From a virus, in the IMG/VR virus record IMGVR_UViG_3300046543_000082, positions 16,257-80,256 of that record: DNA of 64,000 nt. One strand, written 5' to 3'. Both the position numbers and the translations under genes were made by a program. The notes beneath the pieces are model-generated. The model saw only the letters and a program-made list of their open reading frames with translations. It did no database searches and had not been told where the DNA came from. Positions 7,820 to 16,491 of this stretch are shown one piece after another. How positions within the stretch are numbered: the first letter of the stretch is position 1; each line of letters starts with the position of its first letter.

Positions 7820-9457
7820 GACTGCTCCTTTGAATGTGACGACGGGGAACCCCACCGCCAGGGTTGTTTTGCCCCAGGGGGCGTTCTGTTGGCCGATCTG
7901 GATGTTCAGTCCGAGAGCCGGGCCGCTGACATTCGCGCCGCTATGGAACAGACGCAGCGTTCCGTCACCTGCATCGACAATGAATGAATCGAAGTTCTGA
8001 GTGCTTTCCCACGAATACGCACCGGGCTGCCCAGCGCCAATTCGCCATGCCCATGTCACGCCGCCGTCGAGCGAAATGCCCTGCCCGATCCAGCGCGCAA
8101 CAGCCGGATTGCCGGATTGAGTCTGCGGCACATAATCGAACGAGATGAGGTACTGCTTGCCTTCCTGCCCAGGCGGGACATAGATAGAAGGCTCGCCAGC
8201 AGAGTCATTGCGGAACAGGCCCACGGGCGGAAGTGCAGCCGGAATGACCGCACTTTGATCGACCCACGTCACGCCAAGGTCGCTCGACGCGAGCAACCCG
8301 AAGCGTCTGATGGAGTCGAGGCCGACGCCGCAGCACCACATCTCAATGACGTTGCTGCCCTGCCGGACGCGCAACATCGGATCGAATACACCTTGCGCCC
8401 GCCATGCACTGTTCGCCGCCGGAACGGTATTGCTGCATATCAAGCCGACTCTAGTCCACGTATGCAAGTCGGGGCTTGTCGCCCACCGTATATCCGTGCC
8501 GTTATCAGACACGTAGGCTTGGTAATACGTGCTGCCGATCAGAATGGCGCCGCCGTTGAACGAATAGAAGCCATCCGTTCCATTCGCGAGCATCACCGGA
8601 TTCGAAACGTCTGCGGTCCACGGCCCATCGATGGTCGTCGATGTCCACAGCCCGAGGTTCAGAATGTTCGAATTGGCCGCGTTCCCGTTCGTCGAATGCG
8701 CGGCAGCGGTGTAACCCGACACAAGCATCGCCCAGCGAGAATTTAGGCTGTCGTAGAACGGTTCCGGATTGGCGATGTCCGTTGCGTCCCAAGTGCCCGC
8801 TGAACCCTTGGGAATAACCGGAGCGCCGCCATTCGCCGAGATCGGCGTAAAGGCCGGCCAGTTGTAATTCAGCCCGAGCAAGGTCTGGACTTCTATAGGC
8901 CCCCAAGTGGCGTTTCCGCCTGATGGCCCGTTGACGCCCATGTAGATTCCGCACTTGGTCGCCGTCTGATAGAGCGTGGACACAAGCGATGAAACCTGCA
9001 CACCGTTAACAAAGACTGTGATGTTCTGGCCCACGCAGTCGATGCGGACAGCGGTGACGGCGTTGTTAATCACCGTCGCATCGGCTATGTACATCTGATC
9101 GAACTGCGAGCCGCTCTGCTTGTTGTAGAGCGTGACGCGGTTATACCGAGGGTCTACCTGAATTCCCCAGTGATTGTTCGCGTCCACATAACGGAACAGA
9201 AGGACGGCGATAACGCACAGGTTGTTATCCGGCGAATACGACGACATGGCGCATGAGACGGTGAAGTCTGATACGCCAGCGTCGAAAGTATTGGCGTTCG
9301 CATTAACCTGAATCGCCGCCTGCGCCTTCCCACTACCATTCAGCGTGAAGGCGCCGGCCGCGTTCGTGCTCCATGCTTTGTTGCCGATATTCGTCGGGCG
9401 GGATTCAACGAACGTTCCACTGGTCCCAAAGAAGTCGTCTTCCGCAAAAACGGTCAT
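7112..9457 (-). CDS. Virion protein: jelly-roll + GH43/sialidase-like propeller + decoration domain
   Basis: 781 residues in three parts. Residues ~1-195 resemble a concanavalin/LamG-like jelly roll (WGIQVDPRYNRVTLYN, VNGVQVSSLVS). Residues ~210-545 resemble a five-bladed glycosidase propeller: DIANPEPFYDSLNSRWAMLV, NLGLWTSTTIDGPW, DIRWATSPDLHTWTRVG, VFDPMLRVR, FGLLASSDLGVTWVD. From residue 547 a domain follows that matches the N-terminus of the second prophage's version. The gene follows the coat gene, so the product probably decorates the head and binds or trims glycans. The same jelly-roll/propeller pair lies at 51446-53437, but between terminase and portal. Activity is unproven. Confidence 0.7.
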   Translation of the reverse strand: MTVFAEDDFFGTSGTFVESRPTNIGNKAWSTNAAGAFTLNGSGKAQAAIQVNANANTFDAGVSDFTVSCAMSSYSPDNNLCVIAVLLFRYVDANNHWGIQVDPRYNRVTLYNKQSGSQFDQMYIADATVINNAVTAVRIDCVGQNITVFVNGVQVSSLVSTLYQTATKCGIYMGVNGPSGGNATWGPIEVQTLLGLNYNWPAFTPISANGGAPVIPKGSAGTWDATDIANPEPFYDSLNSRWAMLVSGYTAAAHSTNGNAANSNILNLGLWTSTTIDGPWTADVSNPVMLANGTDGFYSFNGGAILIGSTYYQAYVSDNGTDIRWATSPDLHTWTRVGLICSNTVPAANSAWRAQGVFDPMLRVRQGSNVIEMWCCGVGLDSIRRFGLLASSDLGVTWVDQSAVIPAALPPVGLFRNDSAGEPSIYVPPGQEGKQYLISFDYVPQTQSGNPAVARWIGQGISLDGGVTWAWRIGAGQPGAYSWESTQNFDSFIVDAGDGTLRLFHSGANVSGPALGLNIQIGQQNAPWGKTTLAVGFPVVTFKGAVMAGSVITAGTTRTQAGATQITADVTTVNTSTAATAGTNFGDGVALPQIGSGTDKVFLINNTANPVQVYSYNVSSGTADTINGIAGATGVAMPPNSSATFIEANPGSWTCLLDAPQTAAFNTVASAATLNLNAAQISGGEASVDLAITGAQGGAITANLPTAANLLQSLYGPAVGTTYRLRITNTNTGQTITVTTATGWTLTGTMTIATATWREFVVTVTSASAITLQNVAVGTFS

Positions 9458-9490
9458 TACTGCCCCTTATGCGCTATCGCCAGACAGCGA

Positions 9491-10471
9491 TCAGCCGTTC
9501 GTGTCGAAAATCGCGCCTTGGGCGTGCTCGTTGCCCAGTTCCAGCGTGTATTCGACGAGCAGTTCCTTCTTGTCCGAGTCACCCGTCTTTGCGAGCGGGA
9601 TCGTCTGGAACGGGCGCAGGTACGCGACGCGCACGTAGTTCGGGTTGATGCCGAACACGTCGCCCGAGTGCGCCAAGAAGATGTCCGGGATGATCTTCAC
9701 GTCGCCGAAGTCCGACTGGTAGATATCGACGGCGGTCTTCAGCGTCTTGTCTTCCACTTCGATGAAGCGCGTTCCCGGACCGGCGAAGGCCGAGATGTTC
9801 TGCTTGTTCGTCGGCGAGACCAGCATGTACTCGGGGCAGTCGCCGGACGACGAGAACACCTTCTGGATCATCGACTTGACCATTGCTTCGGTGATGGCCA
9901 CGGTCGTGCCGTTGTAGGTGCGCGTGTTCGTGCCGTCGGTCCAGCCGTTCGAAGCCAGCGCCGGGTTCGCGCCCGACGGCGAGCCGCCCGTCTGGAACAC
10001 GACGTTGGTCGTCAGGAAGGCCGGCAAGCCAGCGGAATTGCGCGCGACCGACGACGAACCGGCGCTCTTCGCCTGGTTGTAGGTCAGAATGCCTTCCATG
10101 TCGCGCTTCATTTCCTTCGACTTCTTGAGCAACTGGTAGCCCATCTTGTTCGAGCCACCGGCAGCGACGACAGCCTGCGACGTGCCCGAGATCTGGACGA
10201 CCTTCGTCGAGATCTGCGTGTTGTTGCCGATACGAGCCGTCGGCGTGAGCGTCTGAGCGGTCGGATCATCGCCTTCGATGGCCGCATTGCTCAGGTTCTG
10301 CGCGTCGAGCTTGTCGGTGTTCCACTCGTGATTCGTCTGCTTCGCTTCCGTCTTCTTGCACATGTTCAGGAAGGGCGTTTTAAACGGATCAACGTTGTAG
10401 ATTGCGTTGATCAGGTCTTCGCGGATGTTCTTCTGCGTGTAGACCTGGAAGGTATTTGCAGGTACGGACAT
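9491..10471 (-). CDS. Major capsid protein, SU10/DUF5309 type
   Basis: 326 residues. N-terminus FQVYTQKNIREDLINAIYNVDPFKTPFLNMCKK, the EWNTDKLD motif, and the C-terminal QTIPLAKTGDSDKKELLVEYTLELGNEHA match the SU10-type major head protein family (DUF5309). It is preceded by the scaffold gene and followed by the head fibre, the usual capsid order. The equivalent gene of the second prophage (46780-47784) is a different family, so the coat module was exchanged between these phages. Confidence 0.8.
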   Translation of the reverse strand: MSVPANTFQVYTQKNIREDLINAIYNVDPFKTPFLNMCKKTEAKQTNHEWNTDKLDAQNLSNAAIEGDDPTAQTLTPTARIGNNTQISTKVVQISGTSQAVVAAGGSNKMGYQLLKKSKEMKRDMEGILTYNQAKSAGSSSVARNSAGLPAFLTTNVVFQTGGSPSGANPALASNGWTDGTNTRTYNGTTVAITEAMVKSMIQKVFSSSGDCPEYMLVSPTNKQNISAFAGPGTRFIEVEDKTLKTAVDIYQSDFGDVKIIPDIFLAHSGDVFGINPNYVRVAYLRPFQTIPLAKTGDSDKKELLVEYTLELGNEHAQGAIFDTNG

Positions 10472-10489
10472 TTTTAACTCCGGTATGGT

Positions 10490-11554
10490 TTAACCAAGCA
10501 AATCGAAGACAGCCGCTTGTGCGTCCATGTCTCTCGGGTTGCGGTTGAATCGTTCAAGAGCGGCCTGACGGCGCGTCTCGTTGGGGTTCGAATCCACCCG
10601 TGATCCCGGTTTCGCCACCACGGGCGCTTGCCGGACCTGCTTCAGTGCTTGGGGCTTCGATGCTTGGAGCGCCTGATAACGCGCCGCGTCGTGCAGAATT
10701 CGCATGTAGCGGTGGTCGTAGATCTGGTTCAACTCGGCATCCTGGAAGCCCAGACTGCGGGCGTACTGCGACATTGCATTTCGGTCTTGCGTGAAAACTT
10801 CGGTGTTGCGCCATTCGGGAATGACGCTGACGAGCTTCTCGCGCTCGCTGGCAATGGCTTGCTGCAATCCCTGCTGGTGCCGCTCGGCTTCCTGATGGGC
10901 TTGCTGCTGCACTGCCGACAGATAGTTCTGGATCTGGCCTTGGCGCTGCTGGAACTCGGTGTTCAGCGCGGCGAACTCAGCCGGGTTCTGCGCGCGGAGA
11001 GCGTTCCAATCGATCGTCTGGTATTCGTGCGTCAGCATCTGCATCGCGAGATTGCCGAGCGCGCTGTTCTGCTGGATTTGCTGCTGGAAAAGCGTGCGCG
11101 CGGCCGTGCGCTCTTGATCGAACTGCGTGCGCTGGTTCGAAAGGTCGATCGACTTGTTGTTGACGTGACCTTCGAGCTGGTACGACTTGAGCACGTCCTG
11201 CAGCGGAACCTGCGTTTCAACGCCGTCGATCTTGGTCGTGACGTGCAAGTTCATGACCGATTCGGGATCGACCTTCATCGAGGTTAGAAGCTCGTCGAGG
11301 CTTTTGTATGCCGGCGCTTCTTCCTGCGCCGCTTCCTTGGCTTCGGGTGCTTCGGTGTTCTCTTGGGCTTGGCGTTGCTCGCCGTCGTCTACAGCGCGGT
11401 TCTCGTCCGTGGACGACGCATGATCCTGTCCGCCTTCCTCGCGCGGAGGAATGCCCTTCGGATCGAATGCGCCCGAATCCCACAAGCCTTGGAACTGGTC
11501 TTCACCGCTCGACTCAACGCCCATGGATTGGGTGGTTGCAACGACATCGCTCAT
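10490..11554 (-). CDS. Capsid scaffolding protein
   Basis: 354 residues, strongly charged and helical. The first ~85 residues are acidic and disordered (EEGGQDHASSTDENRAVDDGEQ). A central long coiled region is rich in Gln (FQQRQGQIQNYLSAVQQQAHQEAERHQQ), followed by VIPEWRNTEVF and a basic C-terminus with RFNRNPRDMDAQAAVFDLLG. This plan, and a location directly before the coat gene, are typical of podovirus scaffolds. The gene at 47806-48864 is of nearly equal length and clearly related in layout. Confidence 0.75.
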   Translation of the reverse strand: MSDVVATTQSMGVESSGEDQFQGLWDSGAFDPKGIPPREEGGQDHASSTDENRAVDDGEQRQAQENTEAPEAKEAAQEEAPAYKSLDELLTSMKVDPESVMNLHVTTKIDGVETQVPLQDVLKSYQLEGHVNNKSIDLSNQRTQFDQERTAARTLFQQQIQQNSALGNLAMQMLTHEYQTIDWNALRAQNPAEFAALNTEFQQRQGQIQNYLSAVQQQAHQEAERHQQGLQQAIASEREKLVSVIPEWRNTEVFTQDRNAMSQYARSLGFQDAELNQIYDHRYMRILHDAARYQALQASKPQALKQVRQAPVVAKPGSRVDSNPNETRRQAALERFNRNPRDMDAQAAVFDLLG

Positions 11555-11574
11555 TTGCTGGCCTCAATGAAAAA

Positions 11575-11592
11575 GGCCACCCGAAGGTGGCC
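11575..11592 (-). terminator. Rho-independent terminator before scaffold gene
   Basis: Minus strand: stem GGCCACC / GGTGGCC with TTCG loop, then TTTTTCATT. It lies in the 58-bp gap between the 93-residue gene and the scaffold start, so scaffold and coat may be partly under a separate level of expression. Confidence 0.75.
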
Positions 11593-11612
11593 TGTGTGGA
11601 AAGTGGTGTTGG

Positions 11613-11894
11613 TTATCCGAAAATCTTGAACCGCTTCTTCGCTTCTTCCTGCTGCGTCACCTGAAACTGTGCGATCTCGCCCGTCTGCTTGATCTGCTCG
11701 AAATACGATTCGAGCGTGTTCCACAGTTGCAGGACCGTGATCAGCCGCGTATGCATGATCTGGTCGGAGAGCGGGACCGCTTCCATCTGGCGCTGAATTC
11801 CTTCGAGCACGGCTTTCTTTGCCTCGACGAAGATCGGCGCATCGAGAACCTGTGCGGCATGACCGCCACGGACGATTTCTTCGTCATTGCCCAC
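11613..11894 (-). CDS. Small helical head-gene protein, unknown
   Basis: 93 residues, almost entirely helical: EAKKAVLEGIQRQMEAVPLSDQIMHTRLITVLQLWNTLESYFEQI. The start overlaps the end of the portal gene by 11 bp. In the second prophage this slot between portal and scaffold is taken by an unrelated zinc-ribbon protein (48879-49229). No function can be assigned. Confidence 0.6.
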   Translation of the reverse strand: MGNDEEIVRGGHAAQVLDAPIFVEAKKAVLEGIQRQMEAVPLSDQIMHTRLITVLQLWNTLESYFEQIKQTGEIAQFQVTQQEEAKKRFKIFG

Positions 11895-14100
11895 GCTGCA
11901 CCTCGCTCACGTCGTGATTGACCATCTGGCCGGCGTCGGCCGCCGCGTTCTGCTTCAACTGCGACGCGACGATCTGGCCGATGATCTTCACGACCGTCTG
12001 CCATTCCTGCGACTGGATCTGTGCGACCTGAATGTCGCGGTCTGCGCCGCCCTGCTGCGCCGCGTGCATCAGTTCGGCCTGCGCCTTCAGTTGCGCCGAG
12101 CGCTCGCCAGCCTGCGCCTGGATCAGATCGCCCAGGAGGCGGTTGTTCTCCGTCGCCTGCTTGCTCTGAGTTTGCATCTGCACCGTCTGCGCGCGCTGCC
12201 CTTCCGACTGGGCCTTGATCTGCGCGACCTGAACGTGCGGATCGGGCGGCGCATGCTGCTTCTGCTGCATCGCCTGCTGGTATTCCTGCGAGTCCGGGTC
12301 CATCGCGAATTCAGACGGGTTCTCGAAGCCGAGCAGGTGCGACACCTTGCGGAACGTGTTGTAGGCTTGCTTCGGGCCAACCAGACCGAACACGGCCAGT
12401 TCCTTCTGCGCCTGACCCAGCAGCATCACGTTCGCGCGCGCTTCCTCGCGGTTGCCCGAGCCGAGGCCGACGTTGATCACCAGTTCGGACCGCTCGCGCC
12501 ACTCAGCCGGATTCGTCGACAGCCATTGCTTGTTGGTCAGCATGACCGTCATCTCTTCGTCCTGATGCCGGCGCAAGAGATTGTGGATCTTCTGGAACAC
12601 GTCTTTGACGCCCTCAGCGAGCAGCCGCGCGACCAGTTCGACCTTGGCTGCCGCCGCCGACATCGAAGCCAACTGGCCGCCCTTGGTGACGTCCTGCAAC
12701 GCATCTGCGTCGACGCCCATCGTGTCCTTGCCGATGCCTGTTCGCATCTCGCGCTGCAAGTCGCAGTACTCCATCGCCGGCAGGATCTGCGCCATCAGGT
12801 TCGACGGCTGCACAAACGGCATGATGTTGTCACCGATCGGCCCGTCGACGCGGATAATCCCGCCCGGACGCGACACAAGCAAGTCCTGCACGTTCACGTT
12901 GCGCCAGTTCACCGCGGTGCGCTGGTTGTTCGAAATGTAGATGTTGTCGAGCGCCTGGCGAAACAGCGTCGTCTTGCTGACCTGCAGATCGTTCAACAGG
13001 TCGTAGTAGCTGATGCCCACGTGCCTATGCGGCATGCGGATCGGCGAGCAGTACGAGAACGAGCCTTCCTCGATCTCCTCGTTTTCGAGGATCTTGTCGC
13101 CGCCCACCACCACGCGCCGAAACTCGGCGATGCCGTCGCCGTCGAAGTCGACGCGGATGTAGTTCGTCCGCACGTCGATCATCTGGCTGGCCGGATCGCT
13201 CGGATTCTCTTCCGAAAGTTGGTCGGTGACTTCGTTCCGCGCCAGCGAGATCAGGTCGAGCCATTCCGGCCGCGCCACGGTGATGGCGTCGATCATGTCC
13301 TTGTCGAAGCCCAGTTCCTTCGCCTCGGTGCGCGACATCGTGCGCATGTGCTGCGTGAATGGAGATTCGTCCAGACCGTGCCGAGCCTGCGGAGACACGC
13401 GCATTTCCTCGGGCGGAACACACTCGACCTTGACGCATCCTTTCTTCGACGTGCGCCGGATCTTGATGTCGAACGATGTCGACTGCTGGGGCGGCCCGCC
13501 CATCGGGTTCGTGATGATGTCGATCGTCTCTTTCTGCTCGAGAACCTCGATCTCATCCTTCGTCTGAAGCAGCATAGCTACTTCGTTCTCGTTCAGGCCG
13601 GTGTACGACTCGACGCTCGTCTTGGTCTTCTTCACCCAATACGAGTTGACGTAGCCGTTGCGCAGCAGCAGCGCGTCCTTGAACATGTCGTGCAGGATGA
13701 AGAAGCCGGGGTTCTGCTTCATGAACACCCAGTTGACGACTTCCGTTTCCTGCTCGGCCTGTTCCTCGTCGCCCGGCGCTTCCGGATCGAACTGCACCGG
13801 CTTGCCCGAGCCGACGAACATGCGCATCAGCGTCGGCATGATCCACTCGACCGTATCGCGCAACTCAGGCAGCACGATCTGCGAGCGATCCTCGACCTCG
13901 TTGCCCATCGGGCGGCCGAAATAGGCGTTCAGCGCGTTGTAGCGGTCGATCTCAAGCGTGGTCATCGTCTGACCGGCCGGCTTGATGTTGCCGCCGACAG
14001 ACGGGCCGGCAGCGACGGACGAGCCGAGGGACGAGCGTTCGTACTGCCCGATCAGCCCGAGCAATTCGTCGTCCGACATGCCCTTCTTCGTCTCAGCCAT
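11884..14100 (-). CDS. Portal protein, podovirus type
   Basis: 738 residues from the ATG at 14100; an upstream in-frame extension would run back through the small coiled-coil gene. N-terminus KKGMSDDELLGLIGQY; body motifs include WIMPTLMRMFVGSGKPVQFDP, DYIRV-like NYIRVDFDGDGIAEFRRVV and RTGIGKDTMGVDADALQDVTKGG. The C-terminus is a long Gln-rich helix (residues ~610-738), as in P22-type portals with an extended barrel. Length is close to P22 portal. It lies between terminase and scaffold. The 737-residue homologue is at 49233-51446. It forms the dodecameric DNA channel. Confidence 0.85.
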   Translation of the reverse strand: MAETKKGMSDDELLGLIGQYERSSLGSSVAAGPSVGGNIKPAGQTMTTLEIDRYNALNAYFGRPMGNEVEDRSQIVLPELRDTVEWIMPTLMRMFVGSGKPVQFDPEAPGDEEQAEQETEVVNWVFMKQNPGFFILHDMFKDALLLRNGYVNSYWVKKTKTSVESYTGLNENEVAMLLQTKDEIEVLEQKETIDIITNPMGGPPQQSTSFDIKIRRTSKKGCVKVECVPPEEMRVSPQARHGLDESPFTQHMRTMSRTEAKELGFDKDMIDAITVARPEWLDLISLARNEVTDQLSEENPSDPASQMIDVRTNYIRVDFDGDGIAEFRRVVVGGDKILENEEIEEGSFSYCSPIRMPHRHVGISYYDLLNDLQVSKTTLFRQALDNIYISNNQRTAVNWRNVNVQDLLVSRPGGIIRVDGPIGDNIMPFVQPSNLMAQILPAMEYCDLQREMRTGIGKDTMGVDADALQDVTKGGQLASMSAAAAKVELVARLLAEGVKDVFQKIHNLLRRHQDEEMTVMLTNKQWLSTNPAEWRERSELVINVGLGSGNREEARANVMLLGQAQKELAVFGLVGPKQAYNTFRKVSHLLGFENPSEFAMDPDSQEYQQAMQQKQHAPPDPHVQVAQIKAQSEGQRAQTVQMQTQSKQATENNRLLGDLIQAQAGERSAQLKAQAELMHAAQQGGADRDIQVAQIQSQEWQTVVKIIGQIVASQLKQNAAADAGQMVNHDVSEVQRGQ

Positions 14101-14272
14101 TTGCGTCCTTGGGTTTCGGGCCGGGTTTGCGGGCCTCAATGCGTTCGATGCGGAGTTCAAGCTGTGCGATGTACGCGAGCAGTTCGACGCGCGTCATGCC
14201 GCCGAGACCTTGCTCAAGCGTATTGATGCGATGTTCGAGAACCGCGACTTTCGCGTTCAGCGCAATGCTCAT
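14093..14272 (-). CDS. Short coiled-coil protein upstream of portal
   Basis: 59 residues: MSIALNAKVAVLEHRINTLE, with regular hydrophobic heptads over residues 8-48, then a Pro/Lys-rich tail GPKPKDANG. Its stop overlaps the portal start by 8 bp, so translation is probably coupled. Coiled coil suggests an oligomeric accessory to packaging or the portal; function unknown. Confidence 0.6.
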   Translation of the reverse strand: MSIALNAKVAVLEHRINTLEQGLGGMTRVELLAYIAQLELRIERIEARKPGPKPKDANG

Positions 14273-14337
14273 TTCGTTTTTCGCCTCATTTTGGGCAGTT
14301 CATTTCTTCCAGACCCGCGGGCGTCGCGCGGAATCTG

Positions 14338-15651
14338 CTACGCGATCGACAATTTCGGGTAATTGATGGGCTTCATCTCGACCGGTTCCTGCCACGCGAT
14401 GCACATCAGGCCGAAGCCGTCTGCGCTGTGGCTTGACCAGTCGTGATCAGGACCGAGGCCGATGCCGCGCTCAAGGTCACGCTTCTCGTGATACCAACCG
14501 AGCGCCGAGCGTCCTGCCTCAGTCGTCACGTCGTTGAACCGGATCTGCGGGAACAGCACGCGCGCGCGCTCGATACGAGCCATCGCAGCGCCCTTGCCCT
14601 GATTCGGCACGACCGTGACGCTGTAGCCAGCCTTCCTCAGCGCCGACTCATACGACACGTCGTACACCTTGTCCTGCGTCGAGCCGTCGTGCGGCAGCCA
14701 TATCTGCGCCCTGGACGGCTCGTAACCCTGCGACCGTGCCCAGGCAAGGTGAGCGTCGACGGGCTGCCCTACGGCCTCGTAGTGGTTCACAACGCGCACT
14801 TCGCGCCCGATGAACTGCGCCGCCCAAATGGCGAACGCGTCAGCCTTGGCGCCTGTCCCGCCGATGTCGCAGAACAGCCGAATCGTCATCAGCGGATCAG
14901 CCGGGAAGAATCCGATGCGTCCTTCTTCCTTCGCCTTCTGAAGATGCTTGGCGAAGTACGCGCCCTCAAGCGCTGTGACGAAGCCGCCTTCCCAGATGTG
15001 GTCGTACTGCTCAGGCCGCTCTTCGAGATCGCGCTGCCTGTCGCGCTCAAGCTTGGCCGGGAACTTCGGATTGTCGCGCCAGTTCAGCACAACAATCTTG
15101 ATGCGCGGATCGTTGCTGTTGACCGTGAAACGCTTCTCGACCGGCGCCGTCTTGCGCTTCGGGTTCCATGTGATCCACAACTCTGCGTTCCAGCCCTCGC
15201 CTTCCTCACGCAGCGTCGGAATCAGCGTCGTCCAGGCTTCGTCTGTGACCGGCTCGGCCTCGTCCACCCAGCAGACCAGAATCCGGCCTTTCGACTTGAT
15301 GCTGGCGATGTTCCGATCCAAGCCCGCGAACACGAACGAGATTCGCCCGTCGCGGCTCCTGATGTACCGATCGCCGATCTCGTAATACGACTTCAGGAAC
15401 GGCTCGTCCTCGATCGCGCGCTTGCATTCCTCAAGCGACGAGTCTTCGAGCGAGTTCATGTACTGCCGACCGCACAGCAGAATGCCGCTGATGCCGGACA
15501 TACCGAAGATGTAGCCCTTCACGGCCACCATCTTGGCGAAACTGCGCGTCTTGGCCGAGCCGCGACCACCCTTGGCGCCGCGCACGTCGGCCTCGCCCTC
15601 GAAGACTGGAATTAGCTTCTCGGGGAGCGCGATATGCGCCGTTGCGCTCAC
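14338..15651 (-). CDS. terL: Terminase large subunit
   Basis: 437 residues. Walker A at residues ~25-37 (GAKGGRGSAKTRS) and Walker B at ~126-133 (VCWVDEAE) belong to the packaging ATPase. The LNWRDNPKFP coupling region (~190-200) and the acidic nuclease residues in CDIGGTGAKADAFAIW (~265) and the C-terminal SADGF match the PBSX-type terminase family. It overlaps the upstream small-subunit candidate by 4 bp. It packages DNA through the portal. Homologue with the same Walker motifs: 53706-55070. Confidence 0.9.
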   Translation of the reverse strand: MSATAHIALPEKLIPVFEGEADVRGAKGGRGSAKTRSFAKMVAVKGYIFGMSGISGILLCGRQYMNSLEDSSLEECKRAIEDEPFLKSYYEIGDRYIRSRDGRISFVFAGLDRNIASIKSKGRILVCWVDEAEPVTDEAWTTLIPTLREEGEGWNAELWITWNPKRKTAPVEKRFTVNSNDPRIKIVVLNWRDNPKFPAKLERDRQRDLEERPEQYDHIWEGGFVTALEGAYFAKHLQKAKEEGRIGFFPADPLMTIRLFCDIGGTGAKADAFAIWAAQFIGREVRVVNHYEAVGQPVDAHLAWARSQGYEPSRAQIWLPHDGSTQDKVYDVSYESALRKAGYSVTVVPNQGKGAAMARIERARVLFPQIRFNDVTTEAGRSALGWYHEKRDLERGIGLGPDHDWSSHSADGFGLMCIAWQEPVEMKPINYPKLSIA

Positions 15652-15989
15652 TGTTCGCCCTTCAGCGCGACCAGCGTTACCTGAGTGACTGTCTCGATCG
15701 GGCCACCGTTCGGGCCGCTTGCCTCGACCGGCTGCACCGGCTTGCCGTATCCGCGCTCAATGATCGCCATCGCTGCGGAGAGCTTGTTCCGCTCGTTCTC
15801 GCCTTCCATCATGATGGACTCGATCACCGCGAGCGCTGCGGGCGTTCTGCCCTTACAGGCTGCGATCAGATCAAGCTCTTCTGCGGTGCGCTTCGGCCGG
15901 CCGCCCGGATTGCCTGATACGCCCTTTTTGAACGCAGTTTTCGGTGCGGCTCGCTTTGGCTTGTCTGTTACCTTTCTGTTTTGAGGCAT
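15648..15989 (-). CDS. DUF5681-like protein, candidate terminase small subunit
   Basis: 113 residues. The N-terminal FKKGVSGNPGGRPKR is the signature of DUF5681 proteins often found just upstream of phage terminases. It is followed by a helical region ending RGYGKPVQP. Basic N-terminus and position (4-bp overlap with terL) support a DNA-recognition role in packaging, which is inference. Confidence 0.65.
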   Translation of the reverse strand: MPQNRKVTDKPKRAAPKTAFKKGVSGNPGGRPKRTAEELDLIAACKGRTPAALAVIESIMMEGENERNKLSAAMAIIERGYGKPVQPVEASGPNGGPIETVTQVTLVALKGEQ

Positions 15990-16023
15990 ATCGAGCCGCG
16001 TCCTTTCGGGTAGCGCTCCAGTT

Positions 16024-16119
16024 TCAACAGGTGCTTAATTTCGTTCTGAGGTATCCCATCGCGACGATCAGCCCGCACAGAACGAGCGCGGCTATCAGTC
16101 GGATGAGGGCTTTCCACAT
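16024..16119 (-). CDS. Single-span membrane peptide
   Basis: 31 residues: MWKALIRLIAALVLCGLIVA and a basic end MGYLRTKLSTC, i.e. one transmembrane helix. It lies 1 bp after the preceding small gene and 34 bp before the terminase small-subunit candidate. Function unknown; could be a tiny lysis-timing or moron peptide. Confidence 0.45.
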   Translation of the reverse strand: MWKALIRLIAALVLCGLIVAMGYLRTKLSTC

Positions 16120-16120
16120 T

Positions 16121-16306
16121 TCAATCGCTGCCCATCTTTTCCCAAGCGTCGTGACTTGCCGGGTGCCGTGCGTCGCTCGTGCGCTTGTTCGTTGCGGTGC
16201 GCTCGCCGCGCTCGGGCATCTTCTTCCCAGTGGGTGCTTTGGCGGCAGGCATAGCCTCGGCCTTCGGTGCGGCCATCATGGGCTTGCGGGTGCTGAACTT
16301 GGCCAT
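16121..16306 (-). CDS. Small basic disordered protein, unknown
   Basis: 61 residues, rich in Lys/Ala/Pro (MAKFSTRKPMMAAPKAEAMPAAKAP) with a C-terminal HDAWEKMGSD. Second gene of the late operon. No domain is recognised. Confidence 0.45.
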   Translation of the reverse strand: MAKFSTRKPMMAAPKAEAMPAAKAPTGKKMPERGERTATNKRTSDARHPASHDAWEKMGSD

Positions 16307-16322
16307 TGCGGTTCCAGTAGGG

Positions 16323-16400
16323 TTAGAAGTGCTTCTCGTGCGGATTGCAGCAGGTCGTCCCGAGCGGGATCAGCCTTGAGCACCAGAAACAGCGATACAT
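16323..16400 (-). CDS. Tiny cysteine-rich protein, first late gene
   Basis: 25 residues: MYRCFWCSRLIPLGTTCCNPHEKHF. The C-x-x-C and later C-C pair could hold one zinc ion. The second prophage has a 26-residue counterpart at the same place (56371-56451, MRCWWCARKL...RCCEPS), with the Cys spacing kept though most other residues differ. This supports a translated, selected peptide. It is the first gene after the late promoter and terminator. Confidence 0.55.
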   Translation of the reverse strand: MYRCFWCSRLIPLGTTCCNPHEKHF

Positions 16401-16411
16401 TTCTGGCTCCA

Positions 16412-16437
16412 AATAAAAACGCCCGCGCGTGGCGGGC
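16412..16437 (-). terminator. Terminator between late promoter and first late gene (tR'-like)
   Basis: Minus strand: stem GCCCGC / GCGGGC followed by GTTTTTATTT. A second hairpin (CCCTGCG / CGCAGGG) lies just upstream at about 16441-16463. The same pair of hairpins occurs in the second prophage (56467-56490 and upstream). Its place, about 50 bp downstream of the late promoter, fits a terminator that must be read through for late expression. Confidence 0.75.
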
Positions 16438-16491
16438 AAACCCTGCGGAGGAGAATCGCAGGGGGAGGAGGCAAAAACTCAATCTAGCAAA

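Noticed and set aside
11887-14226. 779-residue rightward frame opposite the portal gene
   Set aside because: Arg/His/Leu-rich shadow of a well-supported portal gene on the other strand; typical of GC-rich genomes.
16276-16482. 68-residue leftward frame across the late terminator
   Set aside because: It spans the terminator hairpin and the Cys-rich gene, and the matching region of P2 does not keep the frame.
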